From Euborellia annulipes (Eukaryota; Arthropoda; Insecta; Dermaptera; Anisolabididae): a DNA stretch of 64,000 nucleotides. The position numbers were made by a program, and so were the translations under genes. The notes below the pieces were generated by a model. The model searched no databases. It was not told the DNA's origin and saw only the letters and a list, made by a program, of their open reading frames with translations. Below are positions 11,064 through 22,347 of this stretch, piece after piece. The DNA is taken from assembly GCA_023213315.1 (NCBI GenBank), contig JAKCPI010005410.1, positions 18,380-82,379 of the forward strand, in the 5' to 3' direction. Every line of letters begins with the position of its first letter. Position 1 is the stretch's first letter.

Positions 11064-11240
11064 TTATATTGGCGCTAAGGAGATCGTGAGCTCGGGGGAG
11101 ATGTCGTATCGCGCGTCGCTGATGTGCTTTGATGTAGTCTTTGTCCCCGAATATTTTTTATTGGCTAGGATGTCGACCTTCTGCACAGGAGTACTCACTG
11201 GGCGTGAGAAACTTTTTTTAATAAAAATATTTATTCTAGA
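11064..11240 (-). other. 58-codon open frame with coding-like composition, unrecognised
   Basis: On the minus strand the frame is open from 11240 to a TAA at 11064-11066. Its 3' two thirds is GC-rich and ends ...ISPELTISLAPI, with a central NKKYSGTKTTSKHISD. There is no ATG. A possible acceptor, CTCCTGTGCAG, precedes AAGGTCGAC. The opposite strand is also open, so the coding strand is uncertain. It could be a terminal exon or a transposon fragment; I do not recognise the family. Confidence 0.25.
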
Positions 11241-11361
11241 TCAGGATTCCCAAAACTTTTTTGACCGCGGCCCGGTAGGAGATTTTAAAATTTTTCGAGA
11301 TGAAAAAAAAAAAACATTTATTTACAAAACAAATTTGATTTTTTTAATAAAAATCATGTTA

Positions 11362-11728
11362 TTTAATCAGGAATAAATAACAGAAGAAAATGCAGCCAGG
11401 ATTTTTTCTTTAAAGGAATATATTTTCAACAGCTAACATTTCGACCTTGGTTAAGGCCATCTTAGGAGATGATAGATGTCATTATGAATATACAGTAGTA
11501 TATATTTGGTAGTGCATTACATTTTGACCTCTGGTGTAAAATAAAATTTATTTTTTGTTACACCAGAGTGGCCTCTATGCCAATATGTAATACAATACCA
11601 AATATATATACATAATGACTTCAAACAGCTCCGAAGATGGCCTTAAACAAGGCCGAAACGTTTGCTGTTGAAAATATATTATTTAAAAAAATCCTGGCTG
11701 CGTTTTCTTGTTATTTATTCCTGATTAA
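11362..11728. mobile_element. CCGAAACGT-core foldback element, ~367 bp
   Basis: The outer arms pair TTAATCAGGAATAAATAACA with its inverse at the right end. Inner blocks pair TTACACCAGAG with CTCTGGTGTAA around a short loop. GGCCGAAACG lies in the right arm (about 11650) and a decayed partner, CATTTCGACC, in the left (about 11438). Confidence 0.75.
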
Positions 11729-12348
11729 AATTCTACCAGCCATAAAATACCCTTGTAATAATCAAGTTATTTGTTTGTTTATTTCATACATAAAAATTGC
11801 AAAAAAATTTTTTTTGTATTTTTACAATTTTTTTCGCGATTCGGCAAAATTTTTCTTCGACCCGGTGCCGGGTAGCTGGTCTAGACGTTTTTTTAAATTC
11901 CTTTTTCTGTTTCATCGATTCTTTTCTGACTATTTAAATTAAACTAGTATTCTGTTTCGATTCAGACAATCTCGTACAGATTGCTAACACGACTTATCAA
12001 AATTATTTATTTATTTTTATTTTTTGCATATGAATTAAAATAATTATATACCTATCTAATATATTAATGTCCCTGATATACAAAATACAATTATTATTTA
12101 TGCATTTTGTGTTATTATTATTAAATCATACAAGCAAAAAAACTTTACCGTTAAATAACTACAAGAGAGTTAAGTTGATAAAAAAAATACAGAATATATA
12201 ATTTCAGATCTTTACCCTAGATAGAAGAAAATCATTAAAGATTAACAAACAAGAGTCGAGTTATAGAATAAAGATAGAGAAGAAAATCTCTTTGTGACCT
12301 TAATTACATACAATGTCTTAAGCCAGGAAATGATTTATAGATTTTTTT
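11729..12348. other. AT-rich stretch without recognised gene
   Basis: It holds CCCGGTGCCGGGTAGCTGG near 11861-11880. With CAGGATTCCCAAAAC near 11242 this might be the far end of an old hAT-like element into which the foldback inserted; the match is weak. The rest is AT-rich. Confidence 0.3.
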
Positions 12349-13027
12349 ACTTTCTCTTACCTCGTATATATGTAATATATATAGAGAGAAAGTATTGGTT
12401 CATGTCAAAAATTCGATGTCGAGTTTTGATGAATCTCACGTTTTGAGGTCCCTGAATCAAAAAGTGGTTTTCGCGCATGGTCTGTCTGTCTGTCTGTCTG
12501 CTGTCTGTCTGTGTGTCGGTGTGTCTGTGTGTCTGTCTGTGACAAATATCTCAAGAACGAATGAGCTAGGAGGTTGAAATTGTATATTTAAGTTGGGCAC
12601 CCCCTGGGACCTAACACGAAGCTTTTGAACAAAATCGACCAAAGAGTACTAGTGTTTTACTGATGCACTTTTTCAGTTTTTTCGTTTTCTCAAAATTCGC
12701 TCCAACGATTTTTTTAAATTCAAAAATCAATTATTTTTTAGATGCTCTTTAAAATGTATATTCTTATTTTGTGATTGAAATCTTCTGAAGACCACTTTAC
12801 TCTTGTTCTTCATAGGAAAGATAGGAATCCCTATGGTTGCTATGGTAACAAAATATAAATATTTTCCCAACTTATAAATTTTACATCTTGAATTCAAATG
12901 TACCCTACTGTCGGTAACTAAATATATCTCAACACAAAAAATCTGGTGTGACAAGCACAGTTCACAACTTTCGATTACCGAAGGTAAGAGAAAGTTGTGT
13001 GCTGTGCGCAGTCACACCAGATTTTTT
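12349..13027 (+). mobile_element. Family H hairpin-tailed repeat, full length
   Basis: The left end is ACTTTCTCTTACC next to a T-run. A (TA)-rich segment follows, then ATGTCAAAAATTCGATGTCG, then the variable microsatellite (GTCT/GTGT, 12479-12541). The body contains AGTACTAGTGTTTTACTGATG. The right end is a hairpin from ATCTGGTGTGACAAGCAC to GTCACACCAGAT, with GGTAAGAGAAAGTTG in its inner stem. No coding capacity. Confidence 0.9.
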
Positions 13028-13645
13028 GTCTTTAGGCTATTTATACTTCACGATTAGGATAGTGTCATTTTTAAGATGAGGGGTTGGAAGTCTTTTGTGT
13101 TGCCTGTTGCAAGTGAGAGAGCTGCACTATTATCAGATGAAAGATCAAGTTTCAGCACCAAATGGACCTTAACACGTTAAAGGGAAAAAAAATCAGTTGG
13201 TAGTCTTTGTTAGAGTGCTATATTACAGTCAAAAACTTTTCTTTCTTCTAAAGAAAAGTGAAATCTGAGTGGTCGTGATAATTTTACGTATAATTAATTC
13301 TTTGTATTAAGGGATAGCCAAAGGATGATATTCTAGTCCATTGATTTTGCGTGATGGCCTTTGAAGACAATCGAAGTCCTAGAGGTTAATTGTTTAAAAA
13401 ATAAAATTTTAGAGCTTCTAAGTGTTGTTCCTCGGTGTTATGTGGGAGTCGCTTACATTTTAATTATACATAATTGTACTCGCCAATCGTCGGTTAAAGA
13501 AAATCATAAAGAACCGAAACGTTGGCCTGTTGCTGCATAAAAATAAAATAATTTTGGCTGCAAAGTTTTGTATAATTTTTCACTCCACCTTATAATTCTC
13601 CAGCCAGCTTAAATAAATTTAAATTAAATAAATTAAAACTTAATT
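13028..13645. other. Unassigned sequence with one foldback remnant
   Basis: AACCGAAACGTTGGCC near 13515-13530 marks a remnant arm of a CCGAAACGT-core foldback. The rest is AT-rich with no recognised gene. Confidence 0.4.
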
Positions 13646-14303
13646 AAAAAATCTGGTGTGACTGACGCACAGCTCTCTTACCTTCGGTAATCGAAAGTTG
13701 TGTTCTGTGCTTGTCACACCAGATATTTTGTGTCGACATGTATTTAGTTTCCGCCGATATTTTAGAATTCAAGATGTAAAATTTATAAGTATGAATATAA
13801 ATATTTATATTTTGTTACCATGGCAACCATTTTTCCTATCTTCTCTATAAAGTACAAGAGTAAAGTGGTCTTCAGAATATTTCAATGGCAAAATGAGAAT
13901 ATACATTTTAAAGAGCATCTAAAAAATAATTGATTTTTGAATTTAATCAAAATCGTTGGAGTGAATTTTGAGAAAATCAAAAAAAAAAGTGAAAAAGTAC
14001 ATCAGTAAAGTAGTAGTACTCTTTGGTCGATTTTGTTTAAAAGCTTTTCACGGTCCAGGAGGGTACAAAACTTAAATATAAAATTTCAATCTCCTAGCAC
14101 AATTCCTTCATGCTTAAAATTGAACACACCCACACACGCACACACACACAGACAGACCATGTCGCGAAAACCACTTTTTTGGATTCAGGGGACCTCAAAA
14201 CGTGAAGATCCCTCAAAATCACGACATCGAATTTTTTGACATGAATCCAAAACTTTCTCTTTATATATATAGAGATTACATATATACATAGGTAAGAGAA
14301 AGT
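13646..14303 (-). mobile_element. Family H hairpin-tailed repeat, minus orientation
   Basis: It reads in reverse of the copy at 12349. The hairpin is at 13646-13730 (one arm shortened), the CA-rich microsatellite at about 14127-14151 and the left end GGTAAGAGAAAGT at 14291-14303, next to an A-run (a T-run on its own strand). Confidence 0.9.
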
Positions 14304-14508
14304 AAAAATTCGGGGTTTTTTTTGAAAATAATTTCTCTATTTGTAGAGTTTCACAGTACGTAAAATGGTTTTATTAAATTGCAACTTCCTATAAAAAAAA
14401 CCTCATTTTTTGGCATCTTAAGTCATTTTAATAAAACTCTTCTATATGGTCTTCTCATATAAAATTCTTTACAAAATCCAATTCGTCTCTCTCTTTAAAA
14501 ATACAATA

Positions 14509-14751
14509 AAATTAAAATTAAATATACAAATTAAACACTAGGTTATTTGTTTCAAAGGTTTTATTAATTAAAAAATTAACACTTGATACGTATTTCGACA
14601 ATTCCTTGTCATCATCAGAAGTGATTACATTCTTATACACTCTGATGATGACAAGGAATTGTCGAAATACGTATCAAGTGTTAATTTTTTAATTAATAAA
14701 ACCTTTGAAACAAATAACCTAGTGTTTAATTTGTATATTTAATTTTAATTT
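14509..14751. mobile_element. Perfect foldback element, 111-bp arms, 21-bp loop
   Basis: The arms 14509-14619 and 14641-14751 are identical inverted copies by base-by-base comparison. The arm carries GTATTTCGACAATTCC near its inner end instead of CCGAAACGT. Perfect arms suggest a recent origin or gene conversion between arms. A decayed half copy (AAATTAAACACTAGG) lies at about 56365-56440. Confidence 0.9.
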
Positions 14752-14994
14752 ACAAATGTTTCAACGAGAACCAACGATCGAAAACTTACAATAAAATTCA
14801 AAGTATTAAAAGGGCCGAGATTTTCTTCATTTCAAAAATTATTTAATCACTAATGATTAAATAAATTGCTTGAGGTAATTTTTTCAATTAATTTAATCAA
14901 ATTTTCGATATTTCTTTTTATTAGCGCCATTAGGCGAACAGGCAGGTAAAGCAATCGCTCAAAAAGGAGTAGTAGTAGAAATATAAAAGGCAGA
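14752..14994. other. AT-rich stretch without recognised gene
   Basis: No repeat or gene was recognised. Confidence 0.4.
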
Positions 14995-15183
14995 TTGTTT
15001 TTGAATTCCAGTCTGACCGGCCCCTGGAGAACATCATCTGGAGGGCCGTATTTGGCTGACGAGTCAGGTGACCCCGACAGCAAAACAACAATTCCCACGG
15101 ATTCCTTTTTTGGCTGCTTATTGAATCAAATGAATAAAATATCGCCTCACCAATCGAAAAAGGTGAAGAAGAAAGGTCAATGA
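14995..15183 (+). CDS. Possible exon, unrecognised protein
   Basis: A 62-codon frame of near-normal GC content lies in AT-rich flanks. A plausible acceptor (TTTTTGAATTCCAG, about 14999-15012) precedes a segment rich in S, G, P, D and T, and AAAAAG/GTGAAG offers a donor near 15160. The other two plus-strand frames across the GC-richer core are also partly open (one reads RPLENIIWRAVFG then a stop), so the frame is uncertain. No domain was recognised and no neighbour supports it. Confidence 0.18.
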   Translation: MFLNSSLTGPWRTSSGGPYLADESGDPDSKTTIPTDSFFGCLLNQMNKISPHQSKKVKKKGQ

Positions 15184-16209
15184 ATCGATAAGAATATAAA
15201 AATCTTTTGTCTACAGGAGATGCTTTCAGTAAGGAAAAAAAAATTTGAGGATGAAATGCCATATTCCTTATCGGAAGATATTTTTTTTCGAAGTGCTTTT
15301 TGAAAATTCTTTTTATTGAACTTAATGACTAAGTACCATAAATACCTATACTTCTCATTAGAAAATTATTTACTCTTGGTACTTAATTTCAATAAAAATT
15401 CTTCATTAAAAAAAAATCAATTTATGCCTTAGGCGCATGAATCCGGGGACTAGAATTAAATAAAGTAGTTAAATCACAAAAAGTTGTTTTTAATAAAAAA
15501 AATATTCTTGAATAGTGTTTCCATCTTTTCAAGGTGAAGTAATTTAAAAACTCTATTTTTTTTATAGTTTTTCAAAAACTCTTTTCTTTCGATCTTAAAC
15601 GATTTATTTTTATCTTGAAAATATTAGACTAGTCTATTTAAATGACCACATTTATATATATAAGCTTATTTTATTTTAAATTATGACACTCGTCTAGTAT
15701 ATCGTCTGAGTTAGCGGAATATATATTTGGTTTATATTAAATTTACAACCAAAAAAAGCGTGACAGATGACGTTAGCGAATTTTTAATCCTTTACCAGAT
15801 GTTTTCATGACGAATGAAAAAAATTATAGATTTAAGAAAAAAGAGAAAAGAGCGAGCAATTTGACATATTCAGGGTGATCTTTTTTTCATCATCTCTCAA
15901 AGTAAAAAAATCACAAAAAAAAAAAAAAATAAGGGTTGGTTATCGGGGGGGGGGAAATATATTGGGGGGGGAAAAAAAAAAAAAAAAAAAAAAAATTAAT
16001 TTTTTTTTTTTTTAAAAAAAATACATTGAAAAAATTAGAAAAAAAGGTGAAATCAGTATATAATTTATTGATTAGATAGAGTATTTATTTATCTATGATA
16101 TATTTTGAATAAATAAATAACATTGGAAAATTATAATAATGAGATAATGAAGTTAGTAATTGTTAATTAATTTTATGACTAGATCCATTCTTGTGATTAT
16201 AAATAAAAG
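15184..16209. other. AT-rich stretch with extreme homopolymers
   Basis: At 15910-16020 runs of A, G and T follow one another (for example GGGGGGGGGG then a run of more than 20 A). Such tracts are prone to sequencing and assembly error. No gene was recognised. Confidence 0.5.
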
Positions 16210-16511
16210 CCGTCTTAGGGGGGCCACGAAGAGTTGCAAATGTAAGAAATAAATTATTGTTGCATTATAATTATAAAATTTCGCTAATGTATGCTTATAA
16301 CATTGAGTTTATGTTATGTGCATACATATACTCATTAATCAAAACATAATAACCGTGTTTATTTTTTTTCACGCTTTTATTGTAAATGCATTGACTAGTA
16401 AGTGTATGCATTTATAAATAGTTTTTTAACAAAACTGAATAAAAAAAAAATAGGTATTCAGTTGGGTTTCACGGGGGCCGCGATTTCAAAAAGTTTAAGA
16501 AGCACTGTTAT
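16210..16511. mobile_element. Probable decayed hAT-like element
   Basis: The right end, read on the minus strand, is CAGTGCTTCTTAAAC followed by TTTTTGAAATCGCGGCCCCC, a typical hAT-like terminus. The left end (GTCTTAGGGGGGCCACGAAG) is weakly complementary. No clear 8-bp duplication was found. Confidence 0.45.
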
Positions 16512-16528
16512 AGTGAATAGAACTTGAA

Positions 16529-16792
16529 CAGAGCGCCTTCAAAACAAGGCCATAGGCAACCAATTTTGTCTTGGAAGCTCTCTTTTCAAAGGCAATTCTA
16601 AAATTTTCGTCAAGTCTGAAATGACATACAGGTCAGAATTCACCAGAATTTGATATATATGCATTTCCGTCATAATAGAAATGACAGTCTAGCTTGATGG
16701 ACTATTCTAACTTTGTGGAATCAAAGTTCAAAAGCAATTGTCAAATTCCTGTCTAGGGAGTTGCCTACGTTTTGTTTTGTAGGCGCTCTATG
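16529..16792. mobile_element. MITE with ~35-bp inverted ends (AGAGCGCC...)
   Basis: The left end CAGAGCGCCTTCAAAACAAG ... ATAGGCAAC pairs with the right end GTTGCCTAC ... TTTTGTAGGCGCTCT. The interior is AT-rich and non-coding. The target duplication is unclear, so the superfamily is not assigned. Confidence 0.65.
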
Positions 16793-17094
16793 AAAAGCAT
16801 ATCTTCAAGAGAGTATGAAGCAACATCTAAGAAAGTCATTATTGAGCATAATAAGAATAATTTAAAATAAATTTACCCTAGTTTAATTAAATGAGATTTT
16901 ATTTTAAATATTTTTATTATGCTGATATCAAACCTTGACCTTCTTCGGGCTCTGAAAATGGTCCAAACCTGAGCCAGCAATAAAATAAACAAACAAAAAA
17001 ATTAATAGCTGCAATTTCTCATTATTAAAATCCTCCAATGAATAGAGAAATAACAGAATAAAAGGCTCGTTGCTTAAACTACAAGGAAGAGACA
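16793..17094. other. AT-rich stretch without recognised gene
   Basis: No repeat or gene was recognised. The 68-codon minus frame at 16928-17134 has no recognisable feature. Confidence 0.4.
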
Positions 17095-17312
17095 TCCCCC
17101 CTCCCCATGGCCGTGATGTTAGAGATATTGACAAATTTCAATATTGATAATCTAAAAACCAAGGAGGGAGTGGGTTCGGATCCCAAGCAGTCTGATTTAT
17201 TTTTATCATTTGGTTAAAAAATAAATGCCTGGACCCCCCAATATATAGCCTATATCGAAATTAATATAAATATTCTTTAAAGTCTAAATGGCCTAAGATG
17301 CCGAAAAGAAAA
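17095..17312 (+). mobile_element. tRNA-derived SINE, family b, decayed
   Basis: A B-box-like GGGTTCGGATCCC lies at 17172-17184. It is followed by the family b body (AAATGCCTGGACCCCCC, then AATATAT) and the 3' motif AAATGGCCTAAGATGCCG. The A-box region is poorly preserved. Confidence 0.65.
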
Positions 17313-18104
17313 AAACGCAGAGATATAATTTTATTTTTAAAATTTTTTTAACCTACCTTCTAATATTATTATTATAACGGACGTGCTGGTATAAAATCAG
17401 AGCAATTTTATAGAAAAAAATCTAAATACTAGATCTGTTAGGTGATATTTACTGAAGATATTCAGAAAAAAAATCAACTTTATTTATATTTCATCCTTAA
17501 AAGATAAATCAAAAATTATTTAACCACCAATATCGATGATCCTCTGTTAAATTAATTAACTATTTTTTTTTTTTTAAATTGAATTTACTCATTATTTACA
17601 AGACACGTATAAAAACACCTTATAAGTAGAATACAAACAATGATTGGCTAATTGGTATTCCTTTTGCAATGGCAAAGCGGAATAATTTTGAACAAATAAG
17701 GCCCTTGAGGAATGGAACCTGAGCTGGTTGCTCGAGGGGGGAGGGGGGGCGTAACAGCAACCATCTAGGCAACAGGTGGTCACCGGACCAAACATCTCTC
17801 TAGTCTCTCTGTCTTGCACTCCCTGTGCGGCCCCTACTTTGACATTCTAGACTTTTTTCTCGGGAAACTAAATACATAATTTTTTTTTTTTTAAATAAAA
17901 GATAAAATTATCGTTTACGAGATTATTGGACACTTGCTGTTTAACGATTAAAGACACACGAAAAATTATATTCGAGCTTGAATCTAATTTAATCCTAGAA
18001 GTTTAGATAAAAGGGCAGCCAAATAAAAAGACTCACTTTAAAATTTGTCTTTTTATTTTTCTATTAAATACTTTCATTATAATTCCATCAATTCTTTTTC
18101 GTTT
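17313..18104. other. AT-rich stretch with a GC-richer patch at 17680-17850
   Basis: The patch contains a 75-codon minus frame (17592-17819) with a proline run from a C/G-rich tract. I see no domain or splice signals that would make it a gene. Confidence 0.4.
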
Positions 18105-18112
18105 ATTATAAT

Positions 18113-18498
18113 CAGGGATGGGAAAAATCCTTAAAAGAATTAGCGATCCGGACATATCGGAAGATCCGATCCACTATTCCGATCCGGCTGCTTGCAAAAG
18201 GATTAGAGATCCGATTTAGAAAAAGAATCGCTGTCCTGATCCGCAAATCTAGATTCGTGATTCGAAAATCCGAACAGGACTTTATTTTTAGGCGTTTGGA
18301 TGAATCAAAACGATATAAAGTAAAAAATTTTATAGGATTGGCAATCCTTTGAAAAGGATCGCAAAATAAAAATTAAAAAAAAGAAATCAGTTTAGGAAAA
18401 TATGATTCTCCCCAAAAAAGGATTTCTATCCACATCTGAAAATCCTGGATTAAATTTTGGATTTAAATCCAATAGGATCGCGAGCCTGCCCATCCCTG
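18113..18498. mobile_element. hAT-type MITE, 386 bp, intact ends
   Basis: The ends are CAGGGATGGG (left) and CCCATCCCTG (right). The 8-bp sequence ATTATAAT flanks both sides (18105-18112 and 18499-18506). The interior has repeated GATCCGAT-like words and no coding frame. Confidence 0.9.
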
Positions 18499-18506
18499 AT
18501 TATAAT

Positions 18507-19878
18507 AATATAATTACAAAATTTATATTTTCCATTTTATTTAGTTTTTTTCATTGGAATGTTTATTATTGCTGTTTTGTAGAATGAAAGTTTGTAGTTT
18601 GGTTGCCAGTCATTCCAACCAAATTGGGAGTTTATACATTTAGCTATAGGCCTACATTTTCAATTCTACAATAATTCTTCAATCGTCAATAAAAGATTTT
18701 GCCATTGGCTGAAAAAAATTAATAATAAACTACGTAATAATGAAAAATTTTTTCCGAAATAAAAAACACAGATATTCCTTATTCTTCAACTTGAACTGTC
18801 AAATAAACACAAAATGGAATTTTACTAAATGAAAAAGGCGGGGTGCTGACCTCTAGTACAAAAGACAAGGACAAATAAAAGATACTAATTTTAGATTTAT
18901 AATTTTTTTTATTGGTTTTATTTGATTTGAATATATTAACTATTTTATTTGTTGATATTAGTGATTTGAATGCTTGATGTTATAATGAATTATTTTTATC
19001 CTTTATTAGCCAAAGGAATTTCCGGTATAGAGTTTTATGCTTCTTTTTTATTTAAGAATAAATTAATGTTTGATAAATTGCTCCAGCTCAGCTGGGCACA
19101 GCATTATGTATATGTATTGAAATGAAACGAGCAGAAGTTTTTTTTTTCTGCTACAATTCCAATTGATGTTCATAATAAATAAATATTTATTTATTCGGTA
19201 TCTAAAAAAAATATTTAAAATTTTATACAGGATCAAAATGTTAGCTAAGATTGTTAATTAACGAAATTACTAAATCTTCAGTTATACACATACAATAGTT
19301 ATAATTTTGCATACCGAAATTTTAAAACGTCAACAATGAAAAAATGTTTTTTTAATGAAATAATTTTTTACCTCATAACTGTTGTGTTCGGGTTAAAAAA
19401 TGAACTAAAAATACTTTACTTTCTAATTTCCTACTTTACTACAAGAAACATTTGTAAAAAGTATTTGGTTGTTCAGATAAATGGGTACATGGACAGAACG
19501 TCGCTAATAGTGCATTAGAAAAAAATGTACTAAAAATAAATAAGCAAACTTATCAGAATGTGTATAACCATCTGTGTGTCTTGGTGTTGATTTAGTTCGT
19601 TTTTTTTTTTTTATCTCGCAGTCGGTGTGTCATCTTAATGGACGACGACACGTTGACACTTGGAGTGAGAGAGAGATGCGGGTTGTTCATTAAAGCCTTG
19701 GCCTTGGAGCTTACGGAATTTTATCAAACATATAAATAGAGACGAAAGAGAAATTGTATTTATTCATTTAGGTCAATATTAAAACTTAAAAAAAAAATAG
19801 CAGGTTTTTTTTATATAGGTAATACTACTATTTTTTTTTAATCAATTGTACATGTGTTAAAAAAGTTTTTTTTTTAAG
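18507..19878. other. AT-rich stretch without recognised gene
   Basis: A GC-richer patch at about 19615-19715 (GGACGACGACACGTTGACAC) has no long open frame. The rest is AT-rich. Confidence 0.45.
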
Positions 19879-19945
19879 CTTTTTCGGCATCTAAGGCCAT
19901 TTAGACCCCATCCCTATTTATTTAAAATGATTTGTAGTCATGTAA
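19879..19945 (-). mobile_element. SINE family a, 3' fragment
   Basis: On the plus strand it reads TTTTTCGGCATCTAAGGCC, then ATTTAGACCCCATCCCTATT, the reverse of the family a tail. The tRNA-like head is missing. Confidence 0.7.
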
Positions 19946-20003
19946 GGAAGAAAAAAAAAAAAAAATTGTGTCATTAATTGCCATTGTAATTATAACTACT
20001 TAT

Positions 20004-20080
20004 TTCCTATGAAGTACAAGAGTAGAGTGTGTTTTAAACAATTATGAGAACAAAATGAGAATATGCAAATAAAATGCCCA
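20004..20080 (-). mobile_element. Family H fragment
   Basis: CCTATGAAGTACAAGAGTAG and AAATGAGAATATGCAAATAA match the family H body in minus orientation. Both ends are missing. Confidence 0.55.
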
Positions 20081-20146
20081 TATTTCATATTTAGGTTAAT
20101 GGCGCTTGGTTCCTTCTTGCATAACATAGTCCTATTTACAAATTAA

Positions 20147-20951
20147 GAGAGAGAAAGTATTGTTTTAATTAAATTTTTGCTTTTTATTATATACTTATAG
20201 ACAATTTCTTTAGTTTTCGTTACAACAATTCTAATCAAACCTTCGGCATGATTGGCCTATCAAGAATAGTTTAGTATCCATATGTCTAGAAAATGGCCGA
20301 AACAAAAATATTTGCTCTAGTCTAGTTCATTTGGCTGCCTTTACTCCGTTAGCTACACCACAGGTTGTTTAGTATTATTATATTTTTTGTTGCTTGTTGT
20401 CTTAGCCACCGAGGACTTTGAGCCTCCAAGCAAAAAATTAATAAATTTATTTATTTTTATTATAAATGCATATTAAAGATAATATTTAAGAAGAAAATAA
20501 GATGAACATACGAGAGAGATTATGAAGAATTTGTAACTTTCTAAACTCATTCTAATAATTATTTATATGTATAATTCAATTTCTTAATTTCTATTTTAAA
20601 AATTAATACATTTTTATGTAAAAAAATAATTTAATAATGATTGTTTTAGGATTGTTCTAACATGTGTTAGAATATTATTTTTATTATGAAAATCATATTT
20701 AAGTATGTAAATTATAAAAAAAAAAAAAAAACGTCATGTTTTTTATTCTTTTATTACCTCGGTTAATCGGTTTCTATCTGGGTTTGGCCGGTTATTTGCC
20801 TCAAGGGATGTTTTTTTTTTTTTTTTAGTCTGAAAGCATTTTTATGATAAAAATCGTTCTCTCTCTTTCTTTCTCTTCTGGTCTCTGGTTTAGAAAGAGA
20901 AAAAGCGAGAGAGTTTTTCCCCTTGATGTGTCAAAGAAGGAAAGGGCGGCC

Positions 20952-20988
<37 letters not shown>

Positions 20989-22282
20989 CATACATACATT
21001 TATCATTATACAAAGCTCAACCAATCACTAAAACAATATTTAAATCTTTATATGGATATTTTTCATTTGTCTTTAGGGATAAGAAATTTTCTTCTCTGTT
21101 GAGAGCGATGTTGCCATTTTGAACAGATGACCATGGTTCGCATTTGAATTTAATGTAAACAAATATAAGAGTCAGGTGGATAGCTGACTAGTTCTTGTAG
21201 TAAATAATAAAAGAACGATTGCAGATATGCTTATTTCGTTTATTAGTCCCTTTAAGTCGACGTTTCGGTCAGATATACAACTATGCTCAGGGCTGAAGCG
21301 TGTGCTATGGTCGTATATCTGACCGAAACGTCGACTTAAAGGGACTAATAAACGAAATAAGCATAGCTGCAATCGTTCTTTTATTCTTTACTACAAGAAC
21401 TACTCAGCTATCCACCTGACTCTAACATTTGACGTTTCGGTCAGATATACGACTATGCTCAAAAAAAAAAATCCAAAAAAAAAATTAAAAATTAATTTGT
21501 GGGGTGGGGGCTGAAGCGTGTGGTATGGTCGTATATCTGACCGAAACGTCGACTTAAAGGGACTAATAAACGAAATAAGATTTTTATCATAAAAATGCTT
21601 TCAGACTAAAAAAAAAAACATCCCTTGAGGCAAATAACCGGCCAAACCCAGATAGAAACCGATTAACCGAGGTAATAAAAGAATAAAAAAACATGACGTT
21701 TTTTTTTTTTTATAATTTACATACTTAAATATGATTTTCATAATAAAAATAATATTCTAACACATGTTAGAACAATCCTAAAACAATCATTATTAAATTA
21801 TTTTTTTACATAAAAATGTATTAATTTTTAAAATAGAAATTAAGAAATTGAATTATACATATAAATAATTATTAGAATGAGTTTAGAAAGTTACAAATTT
21901 TTCATAATCTCTCTCGTATGTTCATCTTATTTTCTTCTTAAATATTATCTTTAATATGCATTTATAATAAAAATAAATAAATTTATTAATTTTTTGCTTG
22001 GAGGCTCAAAGTCCTCGGTGGCTAAGACAACAAGCAACAAAAAATATAATAATACTAAACAACCTGTGGTGTAGCTAACGGAGTATTTAAAGGCAGCCAA
22101 ATGAATAGACTAGAGCAAATATTTTTGTTTCGGCCATTTTCTAGACATATGGATACTAAACTATTCTTGATAGGCCAATCATGCCGAAGGTTTGATTAGA
22201 ATTGTTGTGACGAAAACTGAAGAAATTGTCTATAAGTATATAATAAAAAGCAAAAATTTAATTAAAACAATACTTTCTCTCT
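20147..22282. repeat. Large palindrome with ~700-bp arms
   Basis: The left arm 20147-20854 and right arm 21579-22282 are near-identical inverted copies. Matching landmarks are GACAATTTCTTTAGTTTTCG with its inverse near 22212-22231, GGCCGAAACAAAAAT with its inverse at 22120-22134, a (TTTA)n-tailed repeat at 20385-20460 with its inverse at 21970-22045, and GTCTGAAAGCATTTTTATG with its inverse near 21586-21604. Small differences (AAAGGCAGCC against CTGCCTTTAC, A-run lengths) show the arms are not one sequence read twice. The outer ends are AGAGAGAAAGTATTG/CAATACTTTCTCTCT, the left-end words of family H, and a family H fragment continues to about 22313. The 724-bp spacer holds an (AC)n microsatellite (20953-20984) and a second foldback. 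Each arm contains a core-like GGCCGAAAC, so the whole may itself be a giant foldback element. Confidence 0.85.
21168..21423. mobile_element. CCGAAACGT-core foldback inside the large palindrome
   Basis: Arms of ~119 bp (21168-21286 and 21305-21423) pair around a ~18-bp loop. Each inner end carries GACCGAAACGTCGACTTAAA or its inverse. A partial second round of the same words follows at 21428-21578, interrupted by A-rich sequence, as if part of the element had been copied again. Confidence 0.85.
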
Positions 22283-22347
22283 ATATATTTCATATATAGG
22301 GTAAGAGAAAGTAAAAATTTGTACTGTTCTTTAAATTGTTCAGATTC

